64,000 nucleotides of DNA from Antedon bifida (Eukaryota > Echinodermata > Crinoidea > Comatulida > Antedonidae): assembly GCA_963402885.1 (NCBI GenBank), contig OY727098.1:16416717-16480716 (forward strand), in the 5' to 3' direction. Shown here in pieces: positions 12,201 through 21,680 of the stretch. The position numbers were made by a program, and so were the translations under genes. Each line of letters starts with the position of its first letter. Position 1 is the first letter of the stretch. A model generated the notes under the pieces. That model worked only from the letters and a program-made list of their open reading frames with translations, made no database searches and was not told where the DNA came from.

Positions 12201-14678
12201 TTGATCAAAACTGTCACGTTTTATTGGGCCGAATTACTCCTCCTGAGAGGTTGCGTAGTAGTTGGAACTAAGTCAAAAACGTCAAACACCACCCACACCT
12301 CAACTAATCCCTGATCCCATGATTGTTCGAGCGAAAGTGTGTTACTAATAATTAGAACGGTATTAAACCCTCGAACAATGTGTGCAAAATACCGCGTAAC
12401 ACGTCCGGTTATGGTCGATGCAGGATCTAACAACATTTCACAACTTTGCAAATGATTTTTAAATTACGACAAAATAGATTGTAATGCGCTTAAATAATGA
12501 ATAAAACAAATCAATAATAATTCAATACAGATCAAAACAGAACACAATAACAACTGTCCTTCCCACGCACGATATCTTGACTATTACGTTTATCGGAAAA
12601 TGTGTTAGGCCTATACTGCTAAAAACTCCACCAGTTAGAACTAACAAATTTTAGAAACTATATTCCATGTAATAGTCATAACTAATAATGTTCTGTAAAG
12701 TCATTATTTCATAAAAAAATTCTTTTGTGTAATCCTTCCCTGTCCTACGTTGTTTACTGCGTGAAGTGAAGATGATTAGAAATAAAGATTGAATTGAAAT
12801 TTAAATATAGAGGTCTACCTTTACTTACTTACCACTGGTTAATGTGTTAAACTGTGGGAATGCACAACTTTATTTCTGTTTTTTTTGTTCTAATTTTACG
12901 TTTATCTTTGATATTTTGTAATTTGCAATCTTTCAAGAAGATAATTCAAATATATGATCAGTGTCTGAAAAGAATAATTTAAACGAATGACACAATATGC
13001 AAAATAAATGAATCATACTAATAGAAAGTAATTTACTTCCCGTTAAAGACGAATAGTAAAGAGTCTGAAATATTCACTGGTGAAATATTGACAAACTATA
13101 GTATTTAGACATACCATGGCATTTCCCCTCCCTCCCTGACCAAAAACAATCAATGGCATAAACTTTTGTGATGCTAGCTATGAAAACAGGATTTCAAAAA
13201 AGTATCCCAAATCAATTATTTTGACTTTGTTTTCACACAATTTTTGCTAATTTTGACTAATAATTGTCGTAACTTATATCTAGGAACAAATCTTTTTCAA
13301 GTAGCAGCCCATGAATTTGGTCATAGTTTAGGTCTTGCTCATTCTGACGTCAGCGCCTCACTAATGGCGCCTTTTTATAGAGGATATATACCAAGCTACA
13401 AATTACATAGAGATGATATTGAAGGAATTCAACACCTTTATGGTAGAAAAACAGCAGTACAAGGACCTGCAACGGACCCACCAACGTACAACCCGACACG
13501 TAAACCATCAGAATGTGGGGGAAAACTAGATGTGATGACAAGGACTGCAGATGGGAACACATATGGATTTTATGGTAATGGTCTGAGGCTAAATTATTAT
13601 ATTACATTAATTAATTTTCGGTACAATAATAAACAGCAGTAAACATATAGGAAATTAACAGATAAATATATATTTTTGCATTATTTTTACTATGAATGTA
13701 ACTCAGTAGTATGATATTGTGTTTATATATTACTCAACAGGTAATACATACTGGCTTATTACTGATACTGGTGCTGCCAATGGTTATCCAAAGCCAATCC
13801 AAGAAGGCTGGCCAGGGCTACCCAACAAACTGGATGCAGGATTCTTCTGGGAAAGAAGTGGTAAAACGTACTTTTTCAAGGTAAGTATTGCAATACCCAA
13901 GATTGATACAAACAAACTATGGCACTGATTGATAGATCTACGATATAATATTTCTTTAAAAAAGGGTACCTTAAACAAATAAGGTGGTGGAGAAGGCTAA
14001 CGTCCTGTTTGCTTATCGTCATGACAGAGTAATTTATCCATCGTAAGTAAATGTCATAGCATTTATTCCAATATGTCTTTATGACAGCATTTGTTTTGAT
14101 ATTTCTTAAAGGGAAACAAGTACTGGAGATACACAAACCGAGTTCCTGATGTTGACTACCCAAAACCTATTTCAAACTGGCGTGGAGCACCAGCCAACAT
14201 GGACGCAGTTTTTGTATGGAGTGGAAATGGTCGTATATATTTTGTAAAAGATGGACAATATTATCGATACAACCCAACTACTTATCAGGTTGATCCAGGC
14301 TACCCAGCACCGTTATCAAATTGGAAAGGACTTCCACCTCGCATTGAAACGGCTATGCAGTGGAAGAATGGAAAGACATATTTTTTTTCGGGAAGCAGCT
14401 ATTGGCGTTTTAACGACAAAGCATTTGACGTAGAAGCGGACTACCCCAGACTCACGGCAATTTGGTGGATAGGCTGCTCAAATACAGCTGCTTTACAAGG
14501 GGCTGGAATCACACCAACTGTACCCGCCGCAGATGGCACAACTACATCTAGCATTCTTGATACAGACACTAAAACAATTGTATTAAACCAGAACAATAAT
14601 GCAGTGTCGAACTATTCACATCCTTTTTCAATTGTATTAATGTTTGTTACAGGTCTATTGACTCTGTTTCGTCTATGA
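9272..14678 (+). CDS. Matrix metalloproteinase with hemopexin domain, probable GPI-anchored membrane type
   Basis: Zinc endopeptidase acting on extracellular matrix. Exons: 9272-9355, 10600-10723, 10983-11194, 11551-11758, 13284-13574, 13741-13880 and 14112-14678; all phases agree and give 541 residues. Order: signal peptide (1-16), propeptide with cysteine switch PRCGNPD (83-89), furin-type RRRRR (98-102), catalytic domain with [11 protein letters not shown] (219-229) and the Met-turn Met237, Pro/Thr-rich hinge, then a hemopexin domain closed by Cys287 and Cys475. The last 22 residues are hydrophobic with no cytosolic tail, which in this family points to GPI anchoring as in MMP17/MMP25. Soluble furin-activated MMPs lack such an end. 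The exact orthologue cannot be named from sequence alone. AATAAA signals lie at 14841-14846 and 14946-14951. Confidence 0.92.
9356..10599 (+). other. MMP intron 1
   Basis: Starts GTGAGT and ends TTCAAAG before the propeptide exon. A+T-rich, with no exon, repeat or RNA gene recognised. Confidence 0.6.
11759..13283 (+). other. MMP intron 4
   Basis: Separates the two halves of the catalytic domain (after ..NSYSG, before [13 protein letters not shown]). Bounded by GTAAGT and ATCTAG. The shorter neighbouring intron 11195-11550 is likewise featureless. Reading frames inside, such as 11884-12093 and 12221-12451, look like chance. Confidence 0.6.
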
Positions 14679-15890
14679 TAAAACTAACTTACAAAAGATA
14701 TCTTGTTCGATGCGGACCACTGAATTTACCCATATTAACGGGAATCGACTCCAGTATCTATGCCGTATTAAAGTGACGTTCGTTTGCAATGAAGATAAGG
14801 TTGAAGAGACGCGTAGGAAAACGCCCAGGAAAAGAACATAAATAAATACCCCGCGTTTAAAATTGGTAGTGCTGCTTTTTTTAATGGCCTAATATTATAG
14901 CCTAGCTTTCAACATTGATTCAAGATGGAAGCAACGAACTAATTGAATAAAAGTTTATATTAAAGCCATATGTATGTTATACTGTAAAACAAATAATGAA
15001 TGTTTTATATTCGTTGAATGGAGAGAATATTTCATGAGTAAGACAGATTGATTGATTATTCTATTTTAAATAAATAATGCAATATTTACACTATTTAACT
15101 CATAACGTTCATTAATTGTATAGTGACTTCTGGACAGTGGCTCGTTTCTCCGTTATTTCTTGTATTGTTTCCGTCAATCAATAATAAAATAATAATCCAT
15201 TCATTTCGATATTTTTTTATTTCGTCTTTTGCGCTGCTACCCACTGACATAAGACATAGATTTATATTCACCTGTATATGAACAATAACTGAACTGAATC
15301 TAATATTTATGGTATATGACATTATTTAATCTTCAGTTATGTTCTTTCTTCAAATCCAAAGTGGATTGAAATCGTCATTCATTAATTTTCTTGTAATGTA
15401 TTTCTATTTAAATTAAACATGCTAAACAGTGATAAACAATAATATCACTAATCTGGGCCCGCTTTTTTGTAACACAACAATTTACGGTAGGGCCTATATC
15501 AAACATACTTCATTCTTCTTCAACTTCCGTTTTAAATTAACAATCTTTCATTTTTATTGACTAAACATTCCTTATAGACCTATAGTTTTCTTTTAAATAC
15601 AGCTGTCATACGCAAAAATATATATATTCTATAACATGATTATAGAATTACAAAGGTTGGGCTATATGCTTTTATTCGTGCGAATCAAACATTCCTGATC
15701 TGCATAAACAAATACTTCTGATAAATTCGCATGGTGGAAACAGGTGTTACGATGAAACGAAAGATTATCCTGGCTGATCCAAAATCAATTGCGTGATCAA
15801 ATATAATTATCGATTGGAATTTACCATGATTTGTTCCCACAAGATTAAATAGTCAAATCAATAATGATAATTTCGCATCCCCCTGCTATG
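14679..15890. other. Intergenic, MMP to lectin gene
   Basis: The first part is the MMP 3' untranslated region with two AATAAA signals (14841 and 14946). The remainder is A+T-rich with no recognised exon; a 75-codon frame on the - strand at 15095-15322 has no family features. Confidence 0.55.
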
Positions 15891-15893
15891 AGC

Positions 15894-15931
15894 ATTTAAA
15901 TTAGTTTGGACCTTTACAGTACAATCATTAG
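15894..15931 (+). promoter_or_regulatory. TATA-like element and initiator of the lectin gene
   Basis: ATTTAAAT at 15894-15901 is followed about 30 bases later by TCATTAG (15925-15931), an initiator-like word. This predicts a 5' leader of about 30 bases before the start codon at 15956. Confidence 0.45.
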
Positions 15932-15955
15932 TGTCTGCACCGCCAAACAATCAAG

Positions 15956-17806
15956 ATGCGCCCAATACTGGCGATCATCAGCTTTGTCGCACTTGCGACA
16001 GCGTGTGAAGATGGTTGGCAGTCATACAATGGCTACTGCTACTTGTTTAATCAAATAGGTGGTAACCGGAACTATGCTGATTCTGAAGTATTTTGTTTGA
16101 ACCACGGAGCACACCTGGTGTCTATTCATAGCGAAGCTGAGAACGCTTTCGTTACCAGAACAGCACGTGAATTAGATATGGGTAATACGTGGATAGGGCT
16201 TGATGATAATGGTCATGAAAACGAATTTACATTTTTGGATGGAACACCTTTCTATAGAGGTGGATACACTAGAGGTGAACCTAACAATCACGGGGCTGGA
16301 CAGGACTGTTCTTATTTTCCATTTGGACCGTCAGCATATGGATGGGACGACTTAGATTGTAACCGGAACAGCGGATATTTATGTGAAAAAAATAGTGAAT
16401 GCGAAGAAGAATGGATTACGTGGGGAGAAAATGGCCATTGTTACAAGTTTTTTTCAGAAGAAATGAATTACGCCCAAGCCAAGGCAAGATGTACTGAAGA
16501 AGGTGGTTACTTGGTATCAATTACAACCGACGATGAGAATACTTTCGTCATTAGGAATGTTGCTATAGAAACAAGTGGAAGGGAAAGGCCACCAAGAACA
16601 TGGGTTGGTCTAGACGACACAGATACGGAAGGGCTATGGCATTATGTTGATGAAGAGGATGCTGAATCTTTTATTGGTCATTTTTCAAGAGGAGAACCGA
16701 ACAACGCTGGCTCCGGACAGAATTGTGCGTGGTTTCCGTTTCGTGAAGAGGATGCATGGGATGATGTTTCGTGTGGGGCGCAACGAAAAGCTGTCTGCAA
16801 GAAACCTGACTTTCAACAAATGGCGACAAGCTGCAGCGGTGATTGGCTTTCATTTGGTGACAGCTGCTACAAGTTCGACAATACACAACGGAACTATGCT
16901 GCATCTGAAGAATATTGCATTACTGAAGGAGGGCATATGGTGTCTATTCATAACGACGCGGAGAATGGTTTCGTTATCGATAAAGCAAATGAACTGAATT
17001 TGCGTAATACGTGGATAGGCCTTGATGATAATGGTCATGAAAACGTCTTTACATTTTTGGATGGAACAGATTTCTTTAGAGGTGGATACACTAGAGGTGA
17101 ACCTAACGATTGGGGGGCTGGACAGGACTGTTCCTACTTTCCATTTAGAGAGAGGTATGGATGGGACGACATGCGATGTAGCAATAGTGCACAGTATATA
17201 TGTGAAAAGTTAGCTCCATGTGCAGATGGCTGGACCGAGAATGAAGGACATTGCTACAAGCGCTATAGTGATTCCGTTGATTATCCTACAGCTAAGGCGG
17301 CATGTATTGGACATGGTGCTTATTTAGTAGCAATTACAACCCAGGGAGAGAATGAGTATGTTTATGTTAATATTCAAGATGATCCGTCGTCGGACCCACC
17401 ATCAACATGGATTGGTCTAGACGACATGCAAAATGAAGGGAGATTTACTTTTGTTGAACCTGGTAATGATTATTTTAATGGACAGTTTTCAAGAGGAGAA
17501 CCAAACAACGCTGGCTCCGGACAGAATTGTGCGTGGTTTCCGTTTCGTGATCGATATTCGTGGGATGATATTTCGTGTGAGGCGCAAAGAAGCGTTGTCT
17601 GTAAGAAACCTGATCCAGCACGCAGGTTTGCTGATGACATGGCTCGTCATTTGAAAGATACCTTGTTGCATATGCGGGACGCATGTTTTGCGTCCGAAGA
17701 ACTGACGGTCGAAGACGTCACAGCAAATATGTGTGAAAAGGTAGAAGAGGTGATTAATGAATTAATAGATGATTGTGGAGGCGCCAATGCCAATGCCAAT
17801 GAGTAA
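15956..17806 (+). CDS. Secreted four-domain C-type lectin, intronless
   Basis: 616 residues in one exon. A signal peptide (about 1-16, cut before CEDGW) is followed by four C-type lectin domains at about 17-144, 149-282, 293-417 and 422-550. Each has WIGLDD or WVGLDD and an EPN motif (108, 247, 382, 515), which in this family goes with mannose-type sugar binding. The usual WND calcium motif is WDD in all four (130, 268, 403, 536). Domains 1 and 3 resemble each other, as do 2 and 4, so an A-B pair was duplicated. The tail (551-616) is charged and probably helical, with three cysteines (576, 593, 607) and a final ANANANE. There is no membrane segment. A role in recognising microbial or self glycans is likely for the family but unproven. 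AATAAA at 18151-18156. Confidence 0.9.
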   Translation: MRPILAIISFVALATACEDGWQSYNGYCYLFNQIGGNRNYADSEVFCLNHGAHLVSIHSEAENAFVTRTARELDMGNTWIGLDDNGHENEFTFLDGTPFYRGGYTRGEPNNHGAGQDCSYFPFGPSAYGWDDLDCNRNSGYLCEKNSECEEEWITWGENGHCYKFFSEEMNYAQAKARCTEEGGYLVSITTDDENTFVIRNVAIETSGRERPPRTWVGLDDTDTEGLWHYVDEEDAESFIGHFSRGEPNNAGSGQNCAWFPFREEDAWDDVSCGAQRKAVCKKPDFQQMATSCSGDWLSFGDSCYKFDNTQRNYAASEEYCITEGGHMVSIHNDAENGFVIDKANELNLRNTWIGLDDNGHENVFTFLDGTDFFRGGYTRGEPNDWGAGQDCSYFPFRERYGWDDMRCSNSAQYICEKLAPCADGWTENEGHCYKRYSDSVDYPTAKAACIGHGAYLVAITTQGENEYVYVNIQDDPSSDPPSTWIGLDDMQNEGRFTFVEPGNDYFNGQFSRGEPNNAGSGQNCAWFPFRDRYSWDDISCEAQRSVVCKKPDPARRFADDMARHLKDTLLHMRDACFASEELTVEDVTANMCEKVEEVINELIDDCGGANANANE

Positions 17807-17830
17807 TTGAAATGTTTAACATTTGTTTAT

Positions 17831-18024
17831 GCTTCGTTCACACTTAGCCACGATTCAGATTCGGTAACCGGTAGAAAATCGTAAAAAAAATGGTGTAACT
17901 GTTCAGATTAACGTATTCCGGATTCGATTCCGGAATAAACATACGTGTGTTATCGAAAACCTAAACGTAGCTCGGAGTTTTCTCCGGCCACCGGATCGAG
18001 TTCGGGCTCAATGTGAACGTAGCT
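17831..18024. mobile_element. MITE of the GCTACGTTCACA family in the lectin 3' region
   Basis: Inverted ends GCTTCGTTCACACTTAGCC (17831 onward) and its counterpart ending at 18024, which reads GCTACGTTCACATTGAGCC in reverse. Internal paired words TCCGG / CCGGA add to the foldback. It lies between the lectin stop (17806) and the first AATAAA (18151), so it is probably transcribed in the 3' untranslated region. Confidence 0.65.
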
Positions 18025-19168
18025 TTAATCTTAAAATGGCAATTGAACCAATGTTAAGTACAGGATAATAATGTCGCAACCTTTACAACTCAAAATTATT
18101 ATTTAAAATTGTTTAAAAAAATGATCGTTTATTTGGAAGTATCATTTACTAATAAACATTAGGCACTGGTTTGTACCACACCAGTGTCTGATATGCATTA
18201 AGTAAATTGAAGTTGATGATAACATTACCTGATTTAACATTATTCAAGAAGCCTAATTATCATGTAAATATTCTATACTTTGCCTTCTCGGTTTAGTTTA
18301 CTTTCAATTAAAATGGTGAAATGGCATAACTATTGTTTATTGTTTAATTACTGACTCATCTCAATCTAAGTTATTAATCTATAAACTAAGTTTATGTTTT
18401 GGGATAGAAGATAAATTTGGAGAAACGGATACAAACCAAAACACTAGATTTGAACTCGGTCACTATGGACGAGTTAGGTTATCCGCCGCGCAAACGCCAC
18501 GTGCACGTCATACAGAAAAACTATTATGCCATTGTGACCTGAAGAAAATAAAATGTTAGTGTGCCCTCTATTTTGTGTCTAAGTATATACAGCTAATATA
18601 CAATAGGTACATATACTGTATACATACTAGGGCCTACATACAGTAAATAATAGGTGGAAATAACGGGACCCGCATCTTATTCCAATTTTTAACATAATGA
18701 CGTCATCATAATGAAACACGTATATAGCAAATTTGGAAGGGAATTATCTAAGCAACAACATATTAACGTGTTGACGAAATTTGGATACGTAGAATATGGA
18801 TGCGCGCTCTTTTAAATGTCATGAAATATGACGCAAAATATGAAAATACGACTTTTATAATTCAACTGGCCATTATGATGACGTCACAACATCCGATGCG
18901 CAAAATTCAAATCTACATCTAAATCTACGTATCTACAATTCAAAAGCTTCCAGAAAATTTTGTAATCAAGAGTATCACTTTTCATTCTGAGGAGCTATAA
19001 CATATTGAAATTTACTGTAATGATGAAAATAAGTGATCCAGGCTATTCACGCTTTCGAACATGACGTCAACAAATTGTAAAATGGTAAATCATGCGAAAG
19101 ATAATTGATTGACCTAGACAATATCAAAATATGGGGGGAAAATGGAATACGGATAAGTGGAGCGCTCT

Positions 19169-20573
19169 GTTAGAACCGCTAATGTAGAAAACGCCAGCTA
19201 ATGTCGAAACAACCGTTAATGTAGAACAATCCACCGCTTATGTAGTAAAACCTCCAGCTTATGTAGAAACACCAACAGCTTATGTAGTAAATAAAAATCA
19301 ACACCAGCTAATGTAGAAACAGTCAACAGCTTATGTAGGTGCCTCCCAGCTTATGTAGTTACTATCGCCAGCTAATGTAGAAAATGTTATATATTTTACA
19401 AAAATGTCTATAATTCATGTGCAAGCATCGATCTTTACTTAGCTAACAGTCTTTCCACCTCTCGTAAGCGACCACCTCTCTTAACGACCACACCTCTCGT
19501 AAATGACCTCCTCTTTTAAGGGACCACGACCTCTTTCTCTCTATTAAAGGACCGCTTCTCATATTCGACTATTTCCCGTCACAACGACCTCTGGTAAGTG
19601 ACCACCTCTATTGAACGTCCACCGTTTCTATTATTAAGGGACCACTGCTTATAATAGACCACCTCTCGTAAGTGATCACCTCCTCTCATAAGGAACCGCT
19701 TTTCATAATTGACCACCTCTCGTAAGCGACCACCTCTCTTAACGACCACACCTCTCATAAGTGACCACCTCTTTTAAGGGACCACAACCTCTTTCTCTCT
19801 ATTAAAGAACCGCTTCTCATAATCGACTATCTCCCGTCACAACGACCTCTGGTAAGTGACCACCTCTATTGAACGACCACCGTCTCTTTTAAGGGACCAT
19901 TTATCATAATCGACCACCTCTCTTAACGACCACACCTCTCATAAGTGACCACCTCTTTTAAGGGACCACAACCTCTTTCTCTCTATTAAAGAACCGCTTC
20001 TCATAATCGACTATCTCCTGTCACAACGACCTCTGGTAAGTGACCACCTCTATTGAACGACCACCGTCTCTTTTAAGGGACCATTTATCATAATCGACCA
20101 CCTCTCGGAAGTGGTCAATGATAAGAAGCGGTCTCTTAACAGAGACAGTGGTCGTCGCAATAGAGGTGGTCACTTTCGAGAGGTCATTGTGATGGAAGAT
20201 GGTCGATTATGAGGAGCAGTCCCTCGTTGCTTACGATGTGTGGTCGTTTTAGAAAGTTGGTTGCTTACGAGAGGTGGAAAGACTGATAGCTAAGTAAAGA
20301 TCGATGCATTTGCACATAAATGAGACATTTTTGTAAAATATATAACATTTTCTACATTAGCTGGCGATAGTAACTACATAAGCTGGGAGGCAATTTTCGT
20401 TACTACATAAGCTGTTGACTGTTTCTACATTAGCTGGTGCTGATTTTTATTTACTACCTAAGCTGTTGGTGTTTCTACATAAGCTGGAGGTTTTACTACA
20501 TAAGCGGTGGGTTGTTCTACATTAACGGTTGTTTCGACATTACCTGGCGTTTTCTACATTAACGGTTGTAAAA
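19169..20573. mobile_element. Foldback-type DNA element with about 300 bp TIRs made of short repeats
   Basis: The left arm (about 19169-19480) and right arm (about 20240-20573) are inverted copies. Each contains roughly ten spaced copies of a word like AGCT(A/T)ATGTAGAAA. Both ends are flanked by CGCTCT (19163-19168 and 20574-20579). The middle is a minisatellite of GACCACCTCT-type modules. There is no transposase frame, so the element is non-autonomous. The superfamily cannot be assigned from the sequence. Confidence 0.75.
19455..20250. repeat. GACCACCTCT minisatellite inside the long-TIR element
   Basis: Short modules of the form GACCACCTCT-N-TAA follow one another. They are organised into a longer repeat of about 180 bp that recurs near-identically at about 19700, 19910 and 20090. 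From about 20105 onward the modules appear in the opposite orientation (AGAGGTGGTC), so the block itself folds back. Confidence 0.7.
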
Positions 20574-20765
20574 CGCTCTATTAAATGTGATCAGCTATGA
20601 CGAAAGAGACAAAAATCATATATTTTATATTGGGAGTGGCCATACGATGACGTGGAAATGTCCGGTTAGCCATATTGATGCATGATCAGATATCTACAAC
20701 TCATCTACTTCCAGAATATGTAATAAAAATAAAACTTCACCATTTAGTTCACAAACTATGACTGT

Positions 20766-21449
20766 TTAAAAAAGGCATAATTTTGACGAATTTTTGAACT
20801 TTTTTATAAAAAACGCGCGCAATTCGAAGCGCTCGTATGAAGTGATTTTAAGTAAAGAAAAAAAAAAAAGATCGTGACAATAACAAGTGCGGATAAACAA
20901 TAACGCAAATGCTATTTTCTCAAACATAGTTAAATTGCGGTCTCTATCGGAGTACTTTCTCCATGATAATCCGGTGAACATATACGGTACATTATGAAAC
21001 CTATAGAAGTTACATCGAATCAATGCTATAGATATTGCCTTGATCGGCTATACATTTGACGGAGGGAGGGAGACGTATGTGGATCTGTTACCTGGTTAAG
21101 TTTGTTTCGTGGGTACATGGCAATCTTTGGAGGGTACTACTGATTAATAACTAAGCCTGATCAGATTCTCGATACTGTATTTGGTGCGGTAATACAGCAT
21201 CACATGTATCGTCTACCATCTCCTAATGCTTACCTTACATGAAACAGATATCACATATATTCCGAGTATATTACTGTATTACCAAATTATTTTGCAAGGG
21301 GAAAAAGCGATTGACTAAAATCAAGTTTTCATATTATATTGCCTTGCTTATTGTACTGCACAGAAATTTACATTGAAAATAGCAATAGTAACTATTCAAA
21401 CTTTATAATTCATTTAAAAGCAGAAGAAATTAAATTGTTTTACGGTGAC
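20766..21449. other. Intergenic, downstream of SAMD8-like gene
   Basis: No exon recognised. The SAMD8-like transcript on the - strand probably ends here: TTTATT at 21450-21455 reads AATAAA on the - strand, about 230 bases past the stop. Confidence 0.5.
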
Positions 21450-21680
21450 TTTATTTTAATGGTTTGGGCTTACAGAATTCCCTTGATACACTTAACGTTT
21501 TACCATGTGATGTTGGACACATTTTCTTGGAGATGGAGATCACAATGTGACGCTGCAGTTCTTTCTTTCATTTGATCTGGTAGGTCACCAATATTAAAAC
21601 TGGTGGCTTGCAACACAGTTCATTGGTTTTCTACCCCTCAATTGAAATGATGATGTTCGATTGCCATATCTTATTCTCAT

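Larger units (their letters stand above)
18460..20765. repeat. Diverged repeat units (about 360 bp) interrupted by a long-TIR element
   Basis: Repeated landmarks are GGAT..GGA..GCGCTCT, TTAAATGT, CTGGCCATTATGATGACGTC / GTGGCCATACGATGACGT, and CTAC..CTTCCAGAA(A/T). They occur at about 18780-18990 and again on both sides of the inserted element at 19169-20573. Noncoding, and probably remnants of an older repetitive element. Confidence 0.5.

Noticed and set aside
16644-17684. Several frames of 60-117 codons overlapping the lectin gene on both strands
   Set aside because: Shadow frames of the 616-residue lectin. Their repeated sequence simply reflects the duplicated domains.
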